A stretch of DNA of 64,000 nt, from positions 1,054,001-1,118,000 of the forward strand of contig NZ_JACVPZ010000001.1 in the NCBI RefSeq assembly GCF_018881605.1, written 5' to 3'. Both the position numbers and the translations under genes were made by a program. Positions 1-8,456 of this stretch are shown piece after piece (within the stretch, counting starts at the first letter, position 1; each line of letters starts with the position of its first letter). This DNA is from Polynucleobacter sp. UB-Tiil-W10 (lineage in GTDB: Bacteria; Pseudomonadota; Gammaproteobacteria; Burkholderiales; Burkholderiaceae). The notes under the pieces were generated by a model. The model ran no database searches and had not been told where the DNA came from. It worked only from the letters and a program-made list of their open reading frames with translations.

Positions 1-1
1 A

Positions 2-118
2 GATTCTCAAGTGGAATTTAAAGGACGCACCGATGCTGAATCTCAGAACATTCCACTCGATGACATCAAGTCAAAAATAATTGCTGCGGTAAATACTGCA
101 AAGCAATTGATTGCTTAG
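2..118 (+). CDS. proS: Prolyl-tRNA synthetase, C-terminal end (partial)
   Basis: An open frame enters from the left edge and stops at a TAG, giving the last 38 residues of a protein. The tail has the VEFKGR...DDIKSKI pattern seen at the end of the anticodon-binding domain of bacterial ProRS, where a basic stretch precedes a final helix. ProRS charges tRNA-Pro in the cytoplasm. proS lies close to ffh in related Burkholderiales, which supports the call. Only a short fragment is visible, so the assignment is moderate; the frame itself is clear. Confidence 0.6.
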   Translation, partial: DSQVEFKGRTDAESQNIPLDDIKSKIIAAVNTAKQLIA

Positions 119-132
119 TTAAACCTCGTTTA

Positions 133-1515
133 TTATTTTTTAAAGAGTCCGCCAATTCCCTTGGCGGCTCCTTTGGCAGCCATGCTAGCCATGGTACGCG
201 CCATTTTTCCACCTTTGAATTGTTTCATCATCGTTTGCATTTGTTCGAATTGAGCAAGCAGGCGATTCACTTCTTGTACTTCTACCCCAGAACCTGCAGC
301 AATCCGACGCTTGCGGCTAGCTTTTAGTAATTCAGGTTTTCTGCGCTCTTGGGGAGTCATGCTATCTATGATGCCGCGCATGCGCGTGGTTTGTTTATCG
401 GCATTGCTCAGGTTTGCTTTGGATGCCGCTTGTGCAACTTGGCTGGGTAATTTATCCATGAGGCTGGCCATGCCACCCATCTTTTGCATCTGCATCAGTT
501 GATCTCGAAAATCCTCAAGATCAAACCCACCTTTAGAAATCTTACTTGCTAATTTTTCTGCTTTAGCAACATCAACGTGTTGCTGCGCTTGTTCAACCAA
601 GGCAAGGATGTCGCCCATGCCCAAGATGCGATTGGCCATACGATTGGCATCAAAAGCTTCCAGGCCATCCATCTTCTCGGCTACGCCGATAAACTTGAGA
701 GGAACGCCTGTAACTTGACGAACAGAAAGCGCTGCACCGCCGCGGGAGTCGCCATCTAGTTTGGTGAGAATGACGCCCGTTAGTGGGAGAGCTTCGTGGA
801 ATGCTTTGGCGGTATTGACGGCATCTTGGCCAAGCATCGCATCAACTACAAATAAGGTTTCGATGGGATTGAGGCTGGCATGCAAAGTTTTAATTTCTTG
901 CATGAGTACTTCATCAATACCAAGGCGACCTGCGGTATCCACTAAAACTACGTCAAAGTAGTGACGGCGCGCCCAATCAAGAGCGGCGAGTGCAATGTCA
1001 TTGGGTTTTTGGCTAATGTCGCTCGGGAAAAAATTTGCACCCACTTGTTTGGTAACCGTCTCTAATTGCTCGATTGCGGCTGGACGATAGACGTCGCAAG
1101 AAACAGTGAGAACTTTCTTCTTCTTCTTTTCTTGCAACCACTTGGCAAGTTTGCCAACGGAGGTCGTTTTACCGGCACCCTGCAAGCCAGCCATCAATAT
1201 CACCGCTGGCGGCTGGGTTGCTAGATTGAGTTCGCCACTTTGATTGGTGTCACCCATCATTACTTGAGCGAGCTCACGCTGCACTACGCCAACCAGAGCT
1301 TGTCCTGGACTTAGGCTGCCAACCACTTCCTCACCAAGGGCTTTAAATTTAATCCGCTCCAGTAAAGACTTCACCACTGGAAGCGCTACGTCAGCCTCCA
1401 ATAAGGCTAAACGGATTTCCCGCAGCATTTCTGCGGTATTGGCTTCTGTGAGGCGGGCTTGGCCTCGCATCGTTTTAACAACGCGAGATAGGCGGTCGGT
1501 GAGGTTTTCTAGCAT
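133..1515 (-). CDS. ffh: Signal recognition particle GTPase Ffh (SRP54)
   Basis: This 460-residue protein is the SRP GTPase that binds 4.5S RNA and signal sequences of nascent membrane proteins and docks on FtsY. The N-domain helices come first, then the G-domain: P-loop GLQGAGKT at 110-117, DVYRPAA at 141-147, DTAGR at 193-197 and TKLDGD at 251-256. The methionine-rich M domain follows from about 300 (QMQKMGGMASLM and FEQMQTMMKQF), ending in a Gly/Lys-rich tail. The length is normal for the family. It is transcribed away from the CcsA-like gene, whose ATG is only 20 bases from its start codon. Confidence 0.97.
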   Translation of the reverse strand: MLENLTDRLSRVVKTMRGQARLTEANTAEMLREIRLALLEADVALPVVKSLLERIKFKALGEEVVGSLSPGQALVGVVQRELAQVMMGDTNQSGELNLATQPPAVILMAGLQGAGKTTSVGKLAKWLQEKKKKKVLTVSCDVYRPAAIEQLETVTKQVGANFFPSDISQKPNDIALAALDWARRHYFDVVLVDTAGRLGIDEVLMQEIKTLHASLNPIETLFVVDAMLGQDAVNTAKAFHEALPLTGVILTKLDGDSRGGAALSVRQVTGVPLKFIGVAEKMDGLEAFDANRMANRILGMGDILALVEQAQQHVDVAKAEKLASKISKGGFDLEDFRDQLMQMQKMGGMASLMDKLPSQVAQAASKANLSNADKQTTRMRGIIDSMTPQERRKPELLKASRKRRIAAGSGVEVQEVNRLLAQFEQMQTMMKQFKGGKMARTMASMAAKGAAKGIGGLFKK

Positions 1516-1535
1516 TTATCGATTAGACTTTCCAG

Positions 1536-2384
1536 ATGGATATTTTAGGTTACTCAAGTTACGGATGGCTCCCTTCCGCACTTTATTTAGCGCTTTTGCT
1601 TGTTTTGAGCTTCAAACCCAAGAGCGGCGTGGAGTCTGGACTCTCAAGCACGGTGGTGCAAGCTGCAATTTTTGTGATTTTGGTGATTCATGGGGTGCAA
1701 CTTCATGACTCTGTGTTCACTCCCCAGGGCTTTGTATTTGGTTTTGCGCAAGATTTGTCCTTAATTGCTTGGGTTGGCCTGGCTTTTTATTGGTTTCAAT
1801 CATGGTTTTTGCCTATCTCTAGCTTACGTTGGATGGCCTTAATGTTTGCGCTGGTTTGCGCATCCCTGCCCAATATTTTTCCTGGAACCTTAATTTCACC
1901 TAAGGCTGTTTCAGACCCTTGGTTTAAGGGGCACTTCGTAGTTGCTACGGTTTCAGTTGGTTTGTTGAGTCTAGCGGCGATGCATGCCATGCTCATGAGC
2001 GTTCAAGATCGCGCCTTACATCGTCAATTAGCAATGATTCCTAATGGCCGCTTAGCGCATTGGTTAGAAGACTTACCCCCGCTAATGACAATGGAAAGCC
2101 TTTTATTCAACTTGATCTATGTTGGTTTTGCACTTCTGAGCTTGACTGTGTTTTCGGGATTGCTCTTCTCTCAAACATTGTTTGGTAAACCTCTCGTGTT
2201 TGATCACAAAACAATTTTTGCTTTGGTCTCGTGGTTTTTGTTTGCGGGCTTATTGATAGCGCGCTGGCGAGTGGGGCTCCGTGGAAGGGCTGCTATTCGT
2301 TGGGTATTAAGTGCTTACACCGCTTTATTGCTTGCTTATGTTGGCAGTCGCTTTGTGGTTGAAGTCATTCTTCAGAGAGCTTAA
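1536..2384 (+). CDS. CcsA/YpjD-like cytochrome c assembly family membrane protein
   Basis: This 282-residue protein is strongly hydrophobic, with about eight membrane segments, and belongs to the CcsA/HemX/YpjD family of inner-membrane proteins. The second half holds the family pattern: HFVVATVSVGLLSLAAMHA (a histidine-bearing helix), and later FDHKTIFALVSWFLFAGLL followed by a helix with a basic loop. True CcsA proteins handle haem during cytochrome c maturation. The ffh-neighbour branch found in beta- and gammaproteobacteria (YpjD) has no proven haem role, so the function is inferred from family only. The next gene starts 3 bases after its stop, suggesting co-transcription. Confidence 0.85.
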   Translation: MDILGYSSYGWLPSALYLALLLVLSFKPKSGVESGLSSTVVQAAIFVILVIHGVQLHDSVFTPQGFVFGFAQDLSLIAWVGLAFYWFQSWFLPISSLRWMALMFALVCASLPNIFPGTLISPKAVSDPWFKGHFVVATVSVGLLSLAAMHAMLMSVQDRALHRQLAMIPNGRLAHWLEDLPPLMTMESLLFNLIYVGFALLSLTVFSGLLFSQTLFGKPLVFDHKTIFALVSWFLFAGLLIARWRVGLRGRAAIRWVLSAYTALLLAYVGSRFVVEVILQRA

Positions 2385-2387
2385 GTT

Positions 2388-3206
2388 TTGTTTAAGTGGC
2401 TTCTATTATTTGCTGGCGCTGGCCTTTTTTATCTTTGGATTAAAGGTAAAAAGCAGGCTGCCCTCGATGCGGAGAACCCCTTCAAACCCAATAAAAATAA
2501 GCCTGAGAAGGTAAGCTCTCCTGAGGTAATGGTGCAATGCCAGTGTTGCAAAGTGCATCTTCCGCAGTCGGAGGCAGTTATTTTTGAAAACCGGTTCTAT
2601 TGTTCAAAAGAGCACCTTCAATCCTTAGGCTCAAAGGGTTGGGTTGGTGATGCACACTGGAGGATTTCACCCAATCAAGATGCTAGACCGGAAAACACTC
2701 AACCTGATTTAGTGGTGATTCATCACATCAGTCTTCCGCCAGCAGAATTTAGAAATAAACCATCTAGCCATCATATTGTTGATTTTTTCCAAAATAAGCT
2801 TGATTCAAATAGCCATCCTTATTTTGCGGAGATAGCGGGCCAAAAAGTCTCCAGCCACTTTTTAATTACGCGCACTGGCGAGTTGATTCAGTTTGTATCC
2901 ACTCAGGACAGGGCCTGGCATGCGGGCGCCTCTTCATTTCTTGGTCGCGAAAAGTGCAATGACTTTTCCATTGGCATTGAGTTGGAAGGAGATGGCGACA
3001 CGCCATTCGAAGCTTCGCAGTATTTGGTCTTGGCAAATCTCATTCAAAAATTGGCGAGCATGTACCCACTTTTGCAATTTGCTGGGCACAGCGACATAGC
3101 ACCGGATCGCAAAACAGATCCTGGAATTTTCTTTGATTGGAAAAAGTTCCAAAAAGAGACAGCGATTTCAGGTGAAAAACTACCTTTCGGCTTAAGTCCC
3201 CGATAG
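2388..3206 (+). CDS. ampD: PP0621-type domain fused to AmpD (1,6-anhydro-MurNAc-L-alanine amidase)
   Basis: This 272-residue protein joins two parts usually encoded separately. Residues 1-80 have a membrane helix (WLLLFAGAGLFYLWIKGKK) and a CQCC...C zinc-ribbon-like module typical of PP0621-family proteins. Residues about 85-265 are a complete Amidase_2 domain of AmpD type: VIHHISLPP, HPYFAEIAG, VSSHFLI, RAWHAG, CNDFSIGIELEG and GHSDIAPDRKTDPG, carrying the zinc-binding His, His and Asp. AmpD cleaves the stem peptide from anhydro-muropeptides in cell-wall recycling. The start is TTG; no ATG lies upstream in frame after the previous stop. The N-terminal helix would tether this normally cytosolic enzyme to the membrane (inference). 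Confidence 0.9.
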   Translation: MFKWLLLFAGAGLFYLWIKGKKQAALDAENPFKPNKNKPEKVSSPEVMVQCQCCKVHLPQSEAVIFENRFYCSKEHLQSLGSKGWVGDAHWRISPNQDARPENTQPDLVVIHHISLPPAEFRNKPSSHHIVDFFQNKLDSNSHPYFAEIAGQKVSSHFLITRTGELIQFVSTQDRAWHAGASSFLGREKCNDFSIGIELEGDGDTPFEASQYLVLANLIQKLASMYPLLQFAGHSDIAPDRKTDPGIFFDWKKFQKETAISGEKLPFGLSPR

Positions 3207-3220
3207 TCTTATTGTTGTAT

Positions 3221-3242
3221 GTAAGCGTACGCTTACTTTTTT
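3221..3242 (+). terminator. Palindrome plus T-run downstream of ampD
   Basis: A perfect 16-base palindrome (3221-3236, GTAAGCGTACGCTTAC) is followed directly by six T residues. It can fold as a 6-bp stem with a GTAC loop and sits 15 bases after the ampD stop, so a short intrinsic terminator is the simplest reading. The stem is short, and a perfect palindrome could also be a protein-binding site. Confidence 0.55.
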
Positions 3243-3341
3243 AGCCTTTGTCTAAAAAGGGCCAAAAATTCCGCACCAAAATGACTCCAAAATAAGTAGA
3301 AAACTTAGTAAAAGTACTAATAAATATTTGTCATAAATGGC

Positions 3342-3370
3342 TTACCAATTATCAAATATTTCCCTATACT
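3342..3370 (+). promoter_or_regulatory. Predicted sigma-70 promoter of nrdAB
   Basis: A -35 element TTACCA (3342-3347) and a -10 element TATACT (3365-3370) are separated by exactly 17 bases. The -10 lies inside the first NrdR-like box, so repressor binding would block polymerase. Transcription would start near 3377, leaving a leader of about 100 bases before the nrdA ATG. Confidence 0.6.
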
Positions 3371-3407
3371 TAGTGCCTAATACACTTAAAAACACTAGAT
3401 GTAGTGT
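3361..3407 (+). promoter_or_regulatory. Pair of NrdR boxes upstream of nrdA
   Basis: Box 2 (3392-3407, ACACTAGATGTAGTGT) is close to the NrdR consensus ACACTATATATAGTGT, with both half-sites intact. Box 1 (3361-3376, TCCCTATACTTAGTGC) matches about 11 of 16 positions. Their starts are 31 bases apart, that is three helical turns, the spacing expected for cooperative NrdR binding. NrdR represses ribonucleotide reductase genes according to ATP/dATP. The sequences and spacing are seen directly; the regulation is inferred. Confidence 0.8.
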
Positions 3408-3480
3408 CTAAATCCAGTAATACCCTATTGTTTTTTAACGATATTTTGTCCAAATAACTATATATATACGCAGGAGCACC

Positions 3481-6462
3481 ATGACATACGCCAATCCACA
3501 GACAGCAGGTCAACCGGCTGGAGTAAATAACCCAGGAATGAGTCCTGCGGGGGCGGTTAATCAAGCCCCTTCTGCCAGCTTTGTAGCTGGTGGTGTTGGC
3601 GGCAACCAGGCAACCCAGCTGTCTGATTACAAAATTATTCGCCGTAATGGTTCGGTTGTAGCATTTGAGCCATCCAAAATTGCGATTGCTGTAACCAAAG
3701 CATTCTTAGCGGTTAATGGTGGTCAGGGTGCGGCATCTGCGCGCGTTCGCGAGCAAGTAGAGCAGTTGACCAATGCTGTTGTGCGCGCACTACTGCGCAG
3801 CCGACCAAACGGCGGAACATTCCACATTGAAGATATTCAAGATCAAGTGGAATTGGCATTGATGCGTAGTGGCGAACACAATGTTGCCCGTGCTTACGTT
3901 CTCTATCGCGAAAAGCGCAATCAAGAGCGCGCTGCTCAGCAAGAAGTTTCACAAGAGGCTCAAACAGCTAATCAGGCTGGTGAGTCTGGTATCAAAGTAA
4001 CGGATAACGGAGTTGAAAAGTGGCTTGATATGGCCGCTTTGCGAACAGTGATTGAGGCAGCTTGCGAAGGTTTAGGCAATAACATCGACGCCACTCCAAT
4101 CATTACCGAAACCATCAAGAATTTATATGATGGCGTACCAATGGCGCAAGTTTATGACTCGGCTATCTTGGCCTCCCGTACTTTGATTGAAAAAGATCCC
4201 GCATACAGCCAAGTGACAGCGCGCATCCTGATGCACGTAATTCGTAAGGAAATCTTGGGTAAAGAAGTATTGCAAGGTGATATGCAAGCTGAGTACAGCA
4301 CTTATTTCGCTAAGTACATTAACGAAGGTATTTCTGCTGAGTTGTTAGACCCACGTATGCGTGAGTTCGACTTGCCACGCTTAGCCGCAGCTTTGAATGC
4401 TAGCCGTGACTTGCAGTTCAATTACTTAGGTTTGCAGACTTTGTATGACCGCTATTTCTTGCATATTGAAGATCGCCGCATTGAAATGCCGCAGGCTTTC
4501 TTCATGCGCGTAGCAATGGGCTTGTCCTTGAATGAATTGGACCGTGAGCGTCGTGCAATTGAGTTCTATGAAATCCTTTCTACATTCGATTTCATGTCCA
4601 GCACACCAACTTTGTTTAATTCAGCAACTACCCGTCCACAGCTCTCTAGCTGCTACTTGACAACAGTAGATGATGATCTGGATGGTATCTACGAAGCATT
4701 GAAAGAAAACGCTTTGTTGTCTAAGTTTGCTGGCGGCTTGGGTAATGACTGGACCAATGTTCGTGCATTGGGAAGTCATATCAAAGGCACTAACGGTAAA
4801 TCACAAGGTGTGGTGCCATTCTTGAAGGTGGTAAATGACACTGCGGTTGCTGTGAACCAAGGCGGCAAGCGTAAAGGTGCAGTCTGCGCCTATCTAGAAA
4901 CATGGCACTTAGATATTGAAGAGTTCTTAGAGTTGCGCAAGAACACAGGTGACGACCGTCGTCGCACCCACGATATGAATACTTCGAACTGGATTCCTGA
5001 CTTGTTCATGAAGCGTGTGATGGAAGGTGGAGATTGGACTTTATTCTCACCATCCAATACTCCAGATTTGCATGACAAATATGGCAGGGCGTTTGAGGAG
5101 GCTTATGTTGCTTATGAGCAAAAGGCTGATCGTGGTGAATTGAAGCCATTCCGTCGCATTCCAGCGCAGCAATTGTGGCGCAAGATGCTCGGTATGTTGT
5201 TTGAAACCGGTCACCCATGGATTACTTTCAAAGATCCTTGCAATATCCGTAGCCCGCAACAGCACATTGGCGTAGTTCACTCATCTAATCTCTGTACTGA
5301 GATTACCCTCAACACCAATGAGAGCGAGATTGCAGTTTGTAACTTGGGTTCTGTGAACTTAACTGCTCATATGACTACCGATGCCAACGGCAAGATGATC
5401 TTGGACCATGAGAAGCTCCAAAGAACCGTACGTACTGCAATGCGTATGCTTGATAACGTAATTGATATCAACTACTACGCAGTAGCTAAGGCACGTAATT
5501 CCAACTTAAAGCACCGTCCAGTAGGTATGGGCATCATGGGCTTCCAGGATTGCTTGCATATGCAGCGTATTCCTTACGCCAGTGATGAGGCTGTGAAGTT
5601 TGCAGATTCTTCAATGGAAGCAGTTTGCTACTACGCTTACCAAGCATCTAATGAATTGGCTGCTGAGCGTGGTGTTTACAGCACCTATAAGGGTTCTTTA
5701 TGGGATCGCGGCATCCTCCCGCAAGATTCAGTAGCTATGTTGGCTGCTGAGCGTGGTGGTTATGTAGAGGTCGACAACTCCTCCACTATGGACTGGAGTG
5801 GTTTGCGTGCAAGCATTAAGCAGCACGGTATGCGCAACTCTAATTGCGTTGCGATTGCTCCTACAGCAACGATTTCTAATATCATTGGCGTCTCTGCTTG
5901 TATTGAGCCAACTTTCCAGAACTTGTTCGTGAAATCTAACCTTTCTGGCGAATTCACAGTAGTTAATGAGTATTTGGTGCGTGACTTGAAAGATCGCGGC
6001 CTTTGGGATGAAGTGATGATTGCTGATCTCAAGTACTTTGACGGCACTTTGTCTAAGATCGATCGCATTCCTCAAGATTTACGTGATTTGTACGCAACTG
6101 CCTTTGAGGTTGAGCCAAGTTGGTTGGTTGAAGCAGCTTCCCGCCGTCAAAAGTGGATCGACCAGGCGCAGTCACTGAACATCTACATGGGTGGAGCTTC
6201 CGGCAAGAAATTGGACGACACCTACAAGTTGGCTTGGTTGCGTGGTTTGAAGACTACTTATTACCTCCGCACGATGGCTGCAACTCACGTTGAGAAATCA
6301 ACAGTTGCTAGTGGTCAGTTGAACTCTGTTTCTAGCGGTGGTGGCGTAAACGGTACCGACGCAGCCGCTGCAAATGCTGCCGGAGGAGTTGAGGCTGATG
6401 GCCCAGTTTGCACAATGCGCCCAGGTGATGCTGGTTTCGAAGAATGTGAAGCATGCCAATAA
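3481..6462 (+). CDS. nrdA: Class Ia ribonucleoside-diphosphate reductase, alpha subunit
   Basis: This is the large catalytic subunit that makes deoxyribonucleotides from ribonucleoside diphosphates. It has 993 residues, longer than the E. coli protein (about 760). The first 50 residues are a low-complexity tail; an ATP-cone domain starts near 55 (IIRRNGSVVAFEPSKI). Active-site residues appear as Cys391 (LSSCYLTT), the NLCTE motif with Cys605 and Glu607, and Cys620 (AVCNLGS). The C-terminal CEACQ carries the redox-shuttle cysteine pair. The ATG follows a good AGGAG. nrdB follows after 44 bases, so the two form an operon under the NrdR-box promoter. Confidence 0.96.
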   Translation: MTYANPQTAGQPAGVNNPGMSPAGAVNQAPSASFVAGGVGGNQATQLSDYKIIRRNGSVVAFEPSKIAIAVTKAFLAVNGGQGAASARVREQVEQLTNAVVRALLRSRPNGGTFHIEDIQDQVELALMRSGEHNVARAYVLYREKRNQERAAQQEVSQEAQTANQAGESGIKVTDNGVEKWLDMAALRTVIEAACEGLGNNIDATPIITETIKNLYDGVPMAQVYDSAILASRTLIEKDPAYSQVTARILMHVIRKEILGKEVLQGDMQAEYSTYFAKYINEGISAELLDPRMREFDLPRLAAALNASRDLQFNYLGLQTLYDRYFLHIEDRRIEMPQAFFMRVAMGLSLNELDRERRAIEFYEILSTFDFMSSTPTLFNSATTRPQLSSCYLTTVDDDLDGIYEALKENALLSKFAGGLGNDWTNVRALGSHIKGTNGKSQGVVPFLKVVNDTAVAVNQGGKRKGAVCAYLETWHLDIEEFLELRKNTGDDRRRTHDMNTSNWIPDLFMKRVMEGGDWTLFSPSNTPDLHDKYGRAFEEAYVAYEQKADRGELKPFRRIPAQQLWRKMLGMLFETGHPWITFKDPCNIRSPQQHIGVVHSSNLCTEITLNTNESEIAVCNLGSVNLTAHMTTDANGKMILDHEKLQRTVRTAMRMLDNVIDINYYAVAKARNSNLKHRPVGMGIMGFQDCLHMQRIPYASDEAVKFADSSMEAVCYYAYQASNELAAERGVYSTYKGSLWDRGILPQDSVAMLAAERGGYVEVDNSSTMDWSGLRASIKQHGMRNSNCVAIAPTATISNIIGVSACIEPTFQNLFVKSNLSGEFTVVNEYLVRDLKDRGLWDEVMIADLKYFDGTLSKIDRIPQDLRDLYATAFEVEPSWLVEAASRRQKWIDQAQSLNIYMGGASGKKLDDTYKLAWLRGLKTTYYLRTMAATHVEKSTVASGQLNSVSSGGGVNGTDAAAANAAGGVEADGPVCTMRPGDAGFEECEACQ

Positions 6463-6506
6463 GCTATTCGCTTATTGGTGATTAATAGAAGAATTAGGAG
6501 ATAGTT

Positions 6507-7688
6507 ATGTTGAATTGGGAAGAGGAAGTTGCTCCAGCACTAGCGAAAGCTGGTCTTGCACCGCAGCCGGTTGCAATGGAGCCACAACGTCCGCAGCCAG
6601 ATCAAGTGGCAATGAAAGCCCCTCAAGAAGCTGCGCCTGCCCCAGCTGCCTCATTAGCTGGTGGTGCAGCTTTGCGTGTAAATGCTGCTGATAAGCGTGT
6701 GATTAATGCTAAGACTGATGTAAATCAGCTTGTCCCTTTCAAGTACAAGTGGGCTTGGGAAAAGTACCTAGCTGGTTGTGCAAACCACTGGATGCCGCAA
6801 GAAATCAATATGAACCGCGATATCGCACTTTGGAAAGACCCAAATGGTCTAACTGAAGATGAACGTCGCATCATTAAACGTAATCTTGGTTTCTTTACGA
6901 CTGCAGATTCTTTGGCTGCAAACAATATTGTTTTGGGTACTTATCGCCACATTACTGCTCCAGAGTGCCGCCAATACCTATTGCGCCAGGCTTTCGAAGA
7001 GGCGATTCATACCCATGCGTATCAATATATTGTGGAATCTTTGGGCTTAGACCAGTCTGAAATCTTCAATGCGTATCACGAGATTGACTCGATTCGCGCT
7101 AAGGATGAGTTCTTAATTCCTTATATTGATGTTCTTACCAATCCAAATTTCAAGACTGGCACACTAGAAGCTGATCAAACATTACTCCGTTCGCTCATCG
7201 TTTTTGCTTGTGTGATGGAAGGTTTGTTCTTTTATGTTGGTTTTACGCAAATACTCGCAATGGGTCGTCAAAACAAAATGACGGGTGCTGCTGAGCAGTA
7301 TCAATACATCCTTCGTGATGAGTCCATGCATTGCAATTTTGGAATCGATTTGATTAACCAAATTAAGCTTGAGAACCCGCAGTTATGGACCTCCGCGTTC
7401 AAAGACGAGATCAAATCCATCTTCGAAAAAGCAGTCGAATTAGAGTACCGTTATGCTGAAGATACGATGCCTCGCGGAGTGCTCGGATTGAACGCTCCGA
7501 TGTTCAAAGGGTACCTAAGATACATCTGTAATCGCAGATGTTTGCAAATAGGACTTGACGCAATGTTCCCAAATGAAGAGAATCCATTTCCATGGATGTC
7601 AGAAATGATTGATCTGAAAAAAGAACGAAACTTTTTTGAGACACGCGTTATTGAGTATCAAACCGGTGGTGCGCTTAGTTGGGAGTAG
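6507..7688 (+). CDS. nrdB: Class Ia ribonucleoside-diphosphate reductase, beta subunit
   Basis: This 393-residue radical-generating subunit partners NrdA. After an Ala/Pro-rich leader (about 1-55), the ferritin-like core carries diiron ligands: Asp134 (TTADS) and the EAIHTHAY motif with Glu165 and His168. Tyr172 matches the radical tyrosine (Y122) of E. coli NrdB, so this looks like an ordinary tyrosyl-radical enzyme. Later ligands fall in VMEGLFF and [10 protein letters not shown] strong AGGAG precedes the ATG. The N-terminal extension is longer than in E. coli and probably disordered. Confidence 0.96.
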   Translation: MLNWEEEVAPALAKAGLAPQPVAMEPQRPQPDQVAMKAPQEAAPAPAASLAGGAALRVNAADKRVINAKTDVNQLVPFKYKWAWEKYLAGCANHWMPQEINMNRDIALWKDPNGLTEDERRIIKRNLGFFTTADSLAANNIVLGTYRHITAPECRQYLLRQAFEEAIHTHAYQYIVESLGLDQSEIFNAYHEIDSIRAKDEFLIPYIDVLTNPNFKTGTLEADQTLLRSLIVFACVMEGLFFYVGFTQILAMGRQNKMTGAAEQYQYILRDESMHCNFGIDLINQIKLENPQLWTSAFKDEIKSIFEKAVELEYRYAEDTMPRGVLGLNAPMFKGYLRYICNRRCLQIGLDAMFPNEENPFPWMSEMIDLKKERNFFETRVIEYQTGGALSWE

Positions 7689-8020
7689 TAGGACAGTAAT
7701 AAAGCGCACAACTGGCTAAATAGGAGATTAGACGGTTGGATAGTTTTAGAAGTCAGCAAAACCAGACTCAAATCCGAAAACCCTTGCTCAAGGGTGCCTG
7801 GGCTATTCTCTCTATTTTTTCCAGCACATTTAAGAAGCCGTTGCCCTTTGGGGTCACGGCTTTTTTTCCAGGATTCATTAGCGTGCAGCACTTAGCATCA
7901 AGCCGCGCGCCGATGAATGGCTCGCTCGCCAGATCCAAAAGGTTGCAAAACCAGGCGGAAATGAGTGGTCGGGTCTTCTTAATGTAGTTTGTACTAATCC
8001 TCACGTGAAGGAGCAATACT
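7689..8020. other. 332-base gap between nrdB and the histone-like gene
   Basis: No gene with a credible start was found here. It holds a hairpin with T-run at 7835-7867, a smaller inverted repeat CCCTTGCTCAAGGG at 7781-7794, and the AAGGAG ribosome-binding site of the next gene near 8008. The best open frames start with TTG or lack any start codon and show no family motif. A small RNA is possible but unsupported. Confidence 0.5.
7835..7867 (+). terminator. Intrinsic terminator after nrdAB
   Basis: The arms AAGCCGT (7835-7841) and ACGGCTT (7856-7862) pair across a 14-base loop that contains a further CCC/GGG pairing, and a run of seven T follows. It lies about 150 bases after nrdB and would end that operon before the histone-like gene. 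Confidence 0.7.
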
Positions 8021-8305
8021 ATGGCAATCGCCAAGAAAAAACCTGCTGCAAAGAAACCAGCTGCTAAAAAAGTAGCCGCTAAGAAACCAGCCGCTAAAAA
8101 AGTAGCTAAAAAGAAGCCTGCTGCTAAAAAAGTAGCTGCTAAAAAGCCTGCTGCTAAAAAAGTAGCTAAAAAGAAGCCTGCTGCTAAAAAAGTAGCGCGT
8201 AAAGTTGCTGCTAAGAAGCCAGCTGCTAAAAAAGTAGCACGTAAAGTTGCTGCTAAGAAGCCAGCTGCTAAAAAAGTAGCACGTAAAGTAGCAAAAAAAA
8301 AGTAA
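8021..8305 (+). CDS. Histone H1-like DNA-binding protein (zero-frame product)
   Basis: The 94-residue product is almost wholly Lys, Ala, Pro and Val, built from repeats of AAKKPAAKKVA and RKVAAKKPAAKK. This is the composition of bacterial histone H1/Hc1-like nucleoid proteins that bind DNA by charge. A clear AAGGAG precedes the ATG. The frame ends at TAA right after a run of nine A (8293-8301). Related H1-like proteins usually continue into a Pro/Ala-rich end, and that end is present here in the -1 frame (8302-8430). So this short product is either the unshifted form or the result of an indel in the A-run. Confidence 0.85.
   Translation: MAIAKKKPAAKKPAAKKVAAKKPAAKKVAKKKPAAKKVAAKKPAAKKVAKKKPAAKKVARKVAAKKPAAKKVARKVAAKKPAAKKVARKVAKKK
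8296..8305 (+). promoter_or_regulatory. Candidate -1 frameshift site A-AAA-AAG followed by TAA
   Basis: In the histone reading frame the heptamer A AAA AAG (8296-8302) precedes the stop TAA (8303-8305). This is the same slippery heptamer that drives -1 frameshifting in E. coli dnaX. A -1 slip would read GTA at 8302 and run on for 42 codons of histone-like protein. The nine-A run also suits transcriptional slippage. I saw no obvious stimulatory hairpin directly after it. Confidence 0.5.
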
Positions 8306-8430
8306 GTAAGCCTGCTGCGAAGAAAGCGGGCTCCGCTGTAAAAAAGCCCGCGGCTAAGAAAGCTGCACCAGCGACTAGTGCGTTGAATCCTGCCGCTGCT
8401 TGGCCCTTCCCAACTGGCACACGTCCATAA
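8302..8430 (+). other. Histone C-terminal extension in the -1 frame
   Basis: This frame has no start of its own but is open for 42 codons (VSKPAAKKAGSAVKKPAAKK, then AAPATSALNPAAAWPFPTGTRP) and ends at TAA. The K-P-A-A-K repeats continue those of the upstream frame and the end is Pro/Ala-rich, as in other histone H1-like proteins of Burkholderiales. Joined by a -1 shift, or by one extra A in the run, the protein would be 136 residues. Composition makes it very likely to be coding; how it is expressed is not settled by the sequence. Confidence 0.75.
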
Positions 8431-8456
8431 GCGTTTGCTTAGGACGGGTGAAGTTC

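Noticed and set aside
5728..6075. Long antisense frames within nrdA (up to 115 codons)
   Set aside because: They are shadows of the strongly coding nrdA frame and show no start signal or family motif.
7736..7987. Open frame of 83 codons between nrdB and the histone-like gene
   Set aside because: It starts with TTG without a ribosome-binding site, runs through the hairpin and T-run of a terminator, and shows no family motif.
7882..8067. Coding-looking frame with no start codon (contains ADEWLARQIQKVAKPGG) running into the histone gene
   Set aside because: It lacks ATG, GTG or TTG at its start, is preceded by a stop and ends inside the histone gene. It could be a remnant of an old gene, but nothing supports a name.
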